DNA of 64,000 nucleotides. Source: Pseudolysinimonas sp051954455. Lineage in GTDB: Bacteria; Actinomycetota; Actinomycetes; Actinomycetales; Microbacteriaceae. Shown here piece by piece: positions 60,294 to 64,000 of the stretch (within the stretch, counting starts at the first letter, position 1; every line of letters begins with the position of its first letter). The position numbers were made by a program, and so were the translations under genes. The stretch is taken from NCBI RefSeq assembly GCF_051954455.1, contig NZ_JBQCHS010000004.1, forward strand, positions 6,504 to 70,503, written 5' to 3'. The notes beneath the pieces were generated by a model. It was not told the origin of the DNA, ran no database searches, and saw only the letters and a program-made list of their open reading frames with translations.

Positions 60294-62885
60294 ATGACGT
60301 CTGCCATCCCCGCTGTGCCCCCGGGTTCGGAATCCATTCCCGACAAGCCCGCGCTCGAGGGGCTGGAGAGCAAGTGGTCCGCCGACTGGGAGCGGAGCGG
60401 CGTCTACCGGTTCGACCGCGCCGCCGCGCTCGCCGCCGGTCGTGACGCCGTCTTCAGCATCGACACCCCGCCGCCGACCGCCTCCGGGTCGCTGCACATC
60501 GGGCACGTCTTCAGCTACACGCACATGGACACCGCCGCGCGGTTCCAGCGCATGCGCGGCAAGCACCTCTTCTACCCCATGGGCTGGGACGACAACGGCC
60601 TGCCGACCGAGCGCCGCGTCCAGAACTACTTCGGGGTGCGATGCGACCCGTCGCTGCCCTACGACCCCGGCTTCACCCCGCCGAACGAGGGCAACGGCAG
60701 CACGAAACCCGGTGACCAGGTGCCGATCTCGCGGCGCAACTTCGTCGAGCTCTGCGAGCGGCTCTCGGCCGAGGACGAGCAGCAGTTCGAGGACCTGTGG
60801 CGGGCGCTCGGCCTCAGCGTCGACTGGTCGCTGACCTACCGCACCATCGGCGCCGACGCGCAGCGGGCCGCCCAGCGCGCGTTCCTGCGCAACCTCGCGC
60901 GCGGTGAGGCCTACCAGGCCGACGCGCCCACCCTGTGGGACGTGACCTTCCGTTCCGCGGTCGCGCAGGCCGAGCTCGAGGATCGCGACCAGCCGGGCGC
61001 CTACCACCGCGTCGCGTTCCACGCGCCCGACGGCTCCCCCGTCTTCATCGAGACCACGCGCCCGGAGCTGCTGCCCGCGTGCGTCGCGCTCGTGGCGCAT
61101 CCCGATGACGAGCGCTACCAGGCGCTGTTCGGAACGACCGTCACGACCCCGCTGTTCGGCGTCGAGATCCCGGTGCTCGCTCACCACCTCGCCCAGCCGG
61201 ACAAGGGGTCCGGCATCGCCATGATCTGCACGTGGGGCGACCTGACCGACGTGATCTGGTGGCGCGAGCTGGATCTCCCGGCGCGCGCCGTGATCGGCGC
61301 CGACGGCCGGTTCGTGCCCGAGGCGCCCGCGGCGGACCTCTTCTCCGACGCGGGCCGCGCGGCCTACGACGAGCTCGCGGGCAAGACGGTCTTCAGCGCG
61401 AAGCAGCGGATCGTCGAGCTGCTCGGCGAGTCGGGCGAGCTCGAGGGGGCGCCCAAGCCGATCCAGCACCCGGTGAAGTTCTACGAGAAGGGCGACCGGC
61501 CCCTCGAGATCGTCTCGACGCGGCAGTGGTACCTCGCCAACGGCGCGCGCGACGAGGCGCTGCGCGACCGGCTGCTCGAAGCCGGCCGCGCCATCGGATT
61601 CCACCCCGAGCACATGCGCGTGCGTTACGAGAACTGGGTCGGCGGTCTGACGGGCGACTGGCTCGTGTCGCGCCAGCGCTTCTTCGGCGTGCCCATCCCG
61701 GTCTGGTACCCGCTCGACGCCGAGGGGGTCCCGCAGCGCGACGACCCCATCGTGCCGGGCGAGCACCTGCTCCCGGTCGACCCCTCGTCCGACCCCGCCC
61801 CCGGCTTCGACGAGGCGCAGCGCGGTCAGCCGAACGGATTCGTCGGCGAGCTCGACATCCTCGATACCTGGGCGACGTCGTCGCTCACCCCGCAGATCGC
61901 GGGCGGCTGGGAGACCGACCCCGAGCTGTTCGCGACGGTGTTCCCGTTCTCGCTGCGGTCGCAGGGTCAGGACATCATCCGCACCTGGCTCTTCTCGACC
62001 GTGCTGCGCGCGGAGCTCGAGCACCACCAGGTGCCGTGGGCCGAGGCCGGGATCTCGGGCTTCATCGTCGACCCCGACCGCAAGAAGATGTCGAAGTCGA
62101 AGGGCAACGTCGTGACGCCTGCGGCGATGCTCGACGAGCACGGCTCCGACGCGGTGCGCTACTGGGCGGCCTCGAGCCGCCTCGGCACCGACTCGGCGTT
62201 CGACCCCCAGAACCCGAAGCTCATGAAGATCGGCCGTCGCCTCGCGATCAAGATCCTCAACGCCGCGAAGTTCGTGTACTCGTTCGAGGCGGCTTCCGGC
62301 GAGGTCACCGCGCCGCTCGACGTCGACCAGCTCGCCGAGCTCGCCGTCGTCGTCGACGAGGCCACCCGCGCCATGGAGGCGTATGACCATGCGCGTGCCC
62401 TCGAGGTCGCGGAGCAGTTCTTCTGGACCTTCTGCGACGACTACCTGGAGCTTGTGAAGGAGCGCGCCTACGCCGGCGATCCGAGCGCGGTCACCGCGCT
62501 GCGGACCGCGCTCGAGGTGCTGCTGCGGCTTCTCGCGCCGGTCGTGACGTTCGCGACCGAGGAGGTGTGGAGCTGGACCCACGAGGGCTCGATCCACACC
62601 GCCGCGTGGCCGACCGTCGAGAACAGCGGCCTCGGCGGCGGCGCGCCCCGCGGGCTGCTGCCGGCGGTCAGTGCGGCGCTGATCGGCATCCGCCGCGCGA
62701 AGACGGATGCCAAGGCCTCGCAGAAGACCGAGGTGCGCCGGGCGAGCATCGCCGGCCCCGCGATCCTCGCCGAGGCCGCCGACGACCTCCGCGCCGTCGG
62801 CCGGATCGCCGAGCTCTCCGTCACCGAGGGCGACGAGATCGCGGTCACCGCCATCGAGCTCGATGAGACCCCGGCCGCCTCGTGA
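60294..62885 (+). CDS. valS: valine--tRNA ligase, short/alternative form
   Basis: 863-residue class I synthetase with HIGH at 68-71 (GSLHIGHVFSYTHMD) and RKKMSKSKGNVV near residue 600. It ends without the long C-terminal coiled-coil of E. coli ValS. It resembles the alternative ValS family, as I recall from Rickettsiales and some actinobacteria. The editing region includes FIETTRPELLPACVALVAHP. It overlaps the acetyltransferase by 4 bases. A 6-bp hairpin is in the leader at 60245-60269; no T-box features were found. Confidence 0.96.
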   Translation: MTSAIPAVPPGSESIPDKPALEGLESKWSADWERSGVYRFDRAAALAAGRDAVFSIDTPPPTASGSLHIGHVFSYTHMDTAARFQRMRGKHLFYPMGWDDNGLPTERRVQNYFGVRCDPSLPYDPGFTPPNEGNGSTKPGDQVPISRRNFVELCERLSAEDEQQFEDLWRALGLSVDWSLTYRTIGADAQRAAQRAFLRNLARGEAYQADAPTLWDVTFRSAVAQAELEDRDQPGAYHRVAFHAPDGSPVFIETTRPELLPACVALVAHPDDERYQALFGTTVTTPLFGVEIPVLAHHLAQPDKGSGIAMICTWGDLTDVIWWRELDLPARAVIGADGRFVPEAPAADLFSDAGRAAYDELAGKTVFSAKQRIVELLGESGELEGAPKPIQHPVKFYEKGDRPLEIVSTRQWYLANGARDEALRDRLLEAGRAIGFHPEHMRVRYENWVGGLTGDWLVSRQRFFGVPIPVWYPLDAEGVPQRDDPIVPGEHLLPVDPSSDPAPGFDEAQRGQPNGFVGELDILDTWATSSLTPQIAGGWETDPELFATVFPFSLRSQGQDIIRTWLFSTVLRAELEHHQVPWAEAGISGFIVDPDRKKMSKSKGNVVTPAAMLDEHGSDAVRYWAASSRLGTDSAFDPQNPKLMKIGRRLAIKILNAAKFVYSFEAASGEVTAPLDVDQLAELAVVVDEATRAMEAYDHARALEVAEQFFWTFCDDYLELVKERAYAGDPSAVTALRTALEVLLRLLAPVVTFATEEVWSWTHEGSIHTAAWPTVENSGLGGGAPRGLLPAVSAALIGIRRAKTDAKASQKTEVRRASIAGPAILAEAADDLRAVGRIAELSVTEGDEIAVTAIELDETPAAS

Positions 62886-63328
62886 CCCGCGTGCGCGACC
62901 TGGCGGAGGGCGACCTGCCGGCCTGGCGCGCGCTGTTCCGCGCCTACGGCGTCTTCTACGAGACCGCGTTCGACGACGCCCACCTCGACCACGTCGGTCG
63001 GCTGCTCCTGGAGCCGGGCTCCGGCGTCGACGCGTTCGTCGCGGAGGACGACGAGGGCCGGGTGATCGGGTTCGCGCACTACCGCGCACATCCCGACACG
63101 TTCTCCTCCGGCAGCGACTGGTATCTCGACGACCTGTTCGTCGATCCCGATGCCCGCGGGCACGGCGCGGCGACGGCGCTCATCGAGCACCTGGTCGCGC
63201 ACGCCCGGCGGGTCGCGCCCGGCGGCACGATCCGGTGGATCACCGCCGCCGACAACGCGCGGGCCCAGCGGGTCTACGACCGCGTCGCGACGCGCACGAG
63301 CTGGGTCACCTACGAGCTGAGGGCCTGA
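62882..63328 (+). CDS. GNAT family N-acetyltransferase
   Basis: 148 residues, GTG start overlapping the valS stop (GTGA). The acetyl-CoA site is in DDLFVDPDARGHGAATALIEH and the C-terminal strand TAADNARAQRVYDRV. Acceptor unknown (amine or protein N-terminus). Probably co-transcribed with valS. Confidence 0.9.
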   Translation: MTRVRDLAEGDLPAWRALFRAYGVFYETAFDDAHLDHVGRLLLEPGSGVDAFVAEDDEGRVIGFAHYRAHPDTFSSGSDWYLDDLFVDPDARGHGAATALIEHLVAHARRVAPGGTIRWITAADNARAQRVYDRVATRTSWVTYELRA

Positions 63329-63329
63329 C

Positions 63330-63938
63330 GTGCGCGGGCGACGCACGGCAGCGGCGATCCTCGCCCTCGGGGTCGCTCTCGCGCTGACCGCCTGCTTCCC
63401 GCCCGCGCCCTCCGAGACCGGCAAGGCGATCCCGGGCGCGCTGACCGTGTTGCCGGAGCTCAGCGACCCGCAGATCCTCCAGTACTGCCCCGGCACCGTC
63501 CCGCAGCATTTCGACGGTGTCGCCGCGCCGCTCGACCGCGTCTACGCGTGCCGGGCCGACGTGCGGATCGCGAGCGACGGAGCGACGACGCACGGGCCCT
63601 GGCAGGTCGTCTACCTGCTGCCGACGCCGCAGAAGCTGCTCGCCGCCTACGCGCAGCCGGATGCGGCGGCGCGCCCTCCGAGCGCGTGCGGCGCGCAGAT
63701 CGCCGACCCGCTGCTCGTCTGGGTCGACCGCGGCGGATCGACGACGTCGTACCACGCGCCGGTCGACGGCTGCGGGGCCCCGACGGCGGCTGCCGCGCGC
63801 GCGTACCGGACGGCGACGCGGATCCCGGTGATCGGCGTCGACACCGGCTCACCCGACTACCGCCCCACCCGGCCGTCCTCGCCGTACACGGTCGACTTTC
63901 GACGCGGCACCTCCGCCGCCACCCCGAAGGAGAGATGA
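63330..63938 (+). CDS. secreted lipoprotein of unknown function
   Basis: 202 residues, GTG start. Signal peptide with lipobox LTAC (Cys22) and four further Cys (VYACRAD, SACGAQIAD, DGCGAP) that may form disulfides. Pro/Ser-rich tail. No domain recognised. Its stop overlaps or abuts the next gene start. Confidence 0.82.
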   Translation: MRGRRTAAAILALGVALALTACFPPAPSETGKAIPGALTVLPELSDPQILQYCPGTVPQHFDGVAAPLDRVYACRADVRIASDGATTHGPWQVVYLLPTPQKLLAAYAQPDAAARPPSACGAQIADPLLVWVDRGGSTTSYHAPVDGCGAPTAAAARAYRTATRIPVIGVDTGSPDYRPTRPSSPYTVDFRRGTSAATPKER

Positions 63939-64000
63939 TGCAGCTCGGATCCCGCTGGTCGGTGGGCCGTCCGGCCCCCGCGCGTCTGCCGAAGCCGCTT
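63938..64000 (+). CDS. start of an unidentified gene (3' end outside window)
   Basis: ATG at 63938 (MQLGSRWSVGRPAPARLPKPL), with AAGGAG (63927-63932) 5 bases upstream, sharing one base with the lipoprotein stop. Only 21 codons are visible. An earlier ATG at 63935 is possible. The product cannot be named. Confidence 0.75.
   Translation, partial: MQLGSRWSVGRPAPARLPKPL

Noticed and set aside
59403..63089. 1228-codon minus-strand frame opposite valS and neighbours
   Set aside because: Shadow of valS in a high-GC genome; no conserved domain.

Overview
The window is about 64 kb of very GC-rich, densely coded chromosome. GTG starts are frequent and neighbouring genes often overlap by 1 or 4 bases (TGATG, ATGA, GTGA). 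Gene content and order point to a high-GC actinobacterium, most likely of the family Microbacteriaceae: lepA / rpsT-holA-comEC-comEA-leuS, rplU-rpmA-obg-proB-proA-nadD-rsfS, rne/rng-VKOR-DsbA-ndk, and ileS-folC-DUF4233-ndk. The family assignment is an inference from gene order and protein resemblance; no 16S rRNA is present. I see no phage, insertion sequence, plasmid or CRISPR signature.

Layout. 1-5.5 kb: acyl-CoA dehydrogenase (cut by the window edge), DUF1990 and YjbR proteins, then a MarR / isochorismatase-like hydrolase / MFS module and a TM2 protein. 5.6-17.5 kb: translation and DNA-uptake core (lepA, rpsT, holA, comEC, comEA, leuS), with an OsmC-like / MFS / MarR / NUDIX block between lepA and rpsT. 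17.6-24.5 kb: divergent pabB and pabC, a DedA protein, and a four-gene OpuC/ProU-type osmolyte ABC operon downstream of a TetR gene. 24.6-36.3 kb: accessory genes (App1-type phosphatase, methyltransferase, AlkZ-like protein, UbiA prenyltransferase, ECF sigma/anti-sigma pair, MFS, two alpha/beta hydrolases, LLM flavoenzyme, NUDIX, UdgX-type uracil-DNA glycosylase) and a tRNA-Ala(GGC). 36.3-46.7 kb: a GAF-domain Ser/Thr kinase, then the rsfS-nadD-proA...proB-obg-rpmA-rplU block, split between proA and proB by a GntR-MFS pair. 46.8-57.7 kb: RNase E/G with a long leader, VKOR plus DsbA-like disulfide pair, ndk, DUF4233, folC, and ileS behind an Ile-specific T-box leader. 57.7-64 kb: TetR plus MHS-type transporter, a Pro-rich membrane protein, a short-form valS, an acetyltransferase, a lipoprotein and the start of another gene.

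Three themes stand out. (1) A family of short imperfect palindromes (roughly GGTCTCGATACG-hairpin-CTACTCGACC) sits at gene ends. It supplies the stop codon and a Val/Ile-Glu C-terminus to five unrelated proteins, probably the N-terminus of a DUF4233 protein, and (as a shorter arm-to-arm form) an in-frame eight-codon insertion in the GTPase domain of LepA. (2) Of five MFS transporter genes, four lie beside a local regulator gene (two MarR, one GntR, one TetR), and three of these regulator-transporter modules have a visible candidate operator. Two modules interrupt otherwise conserved housekeeping clusters. (3) RNA-level control is visible: a translational T-box on ileS, a long structured leader on the RNase E/G gene, and hairpin terminators at rpsT, rpmA and dsbA/ndk.
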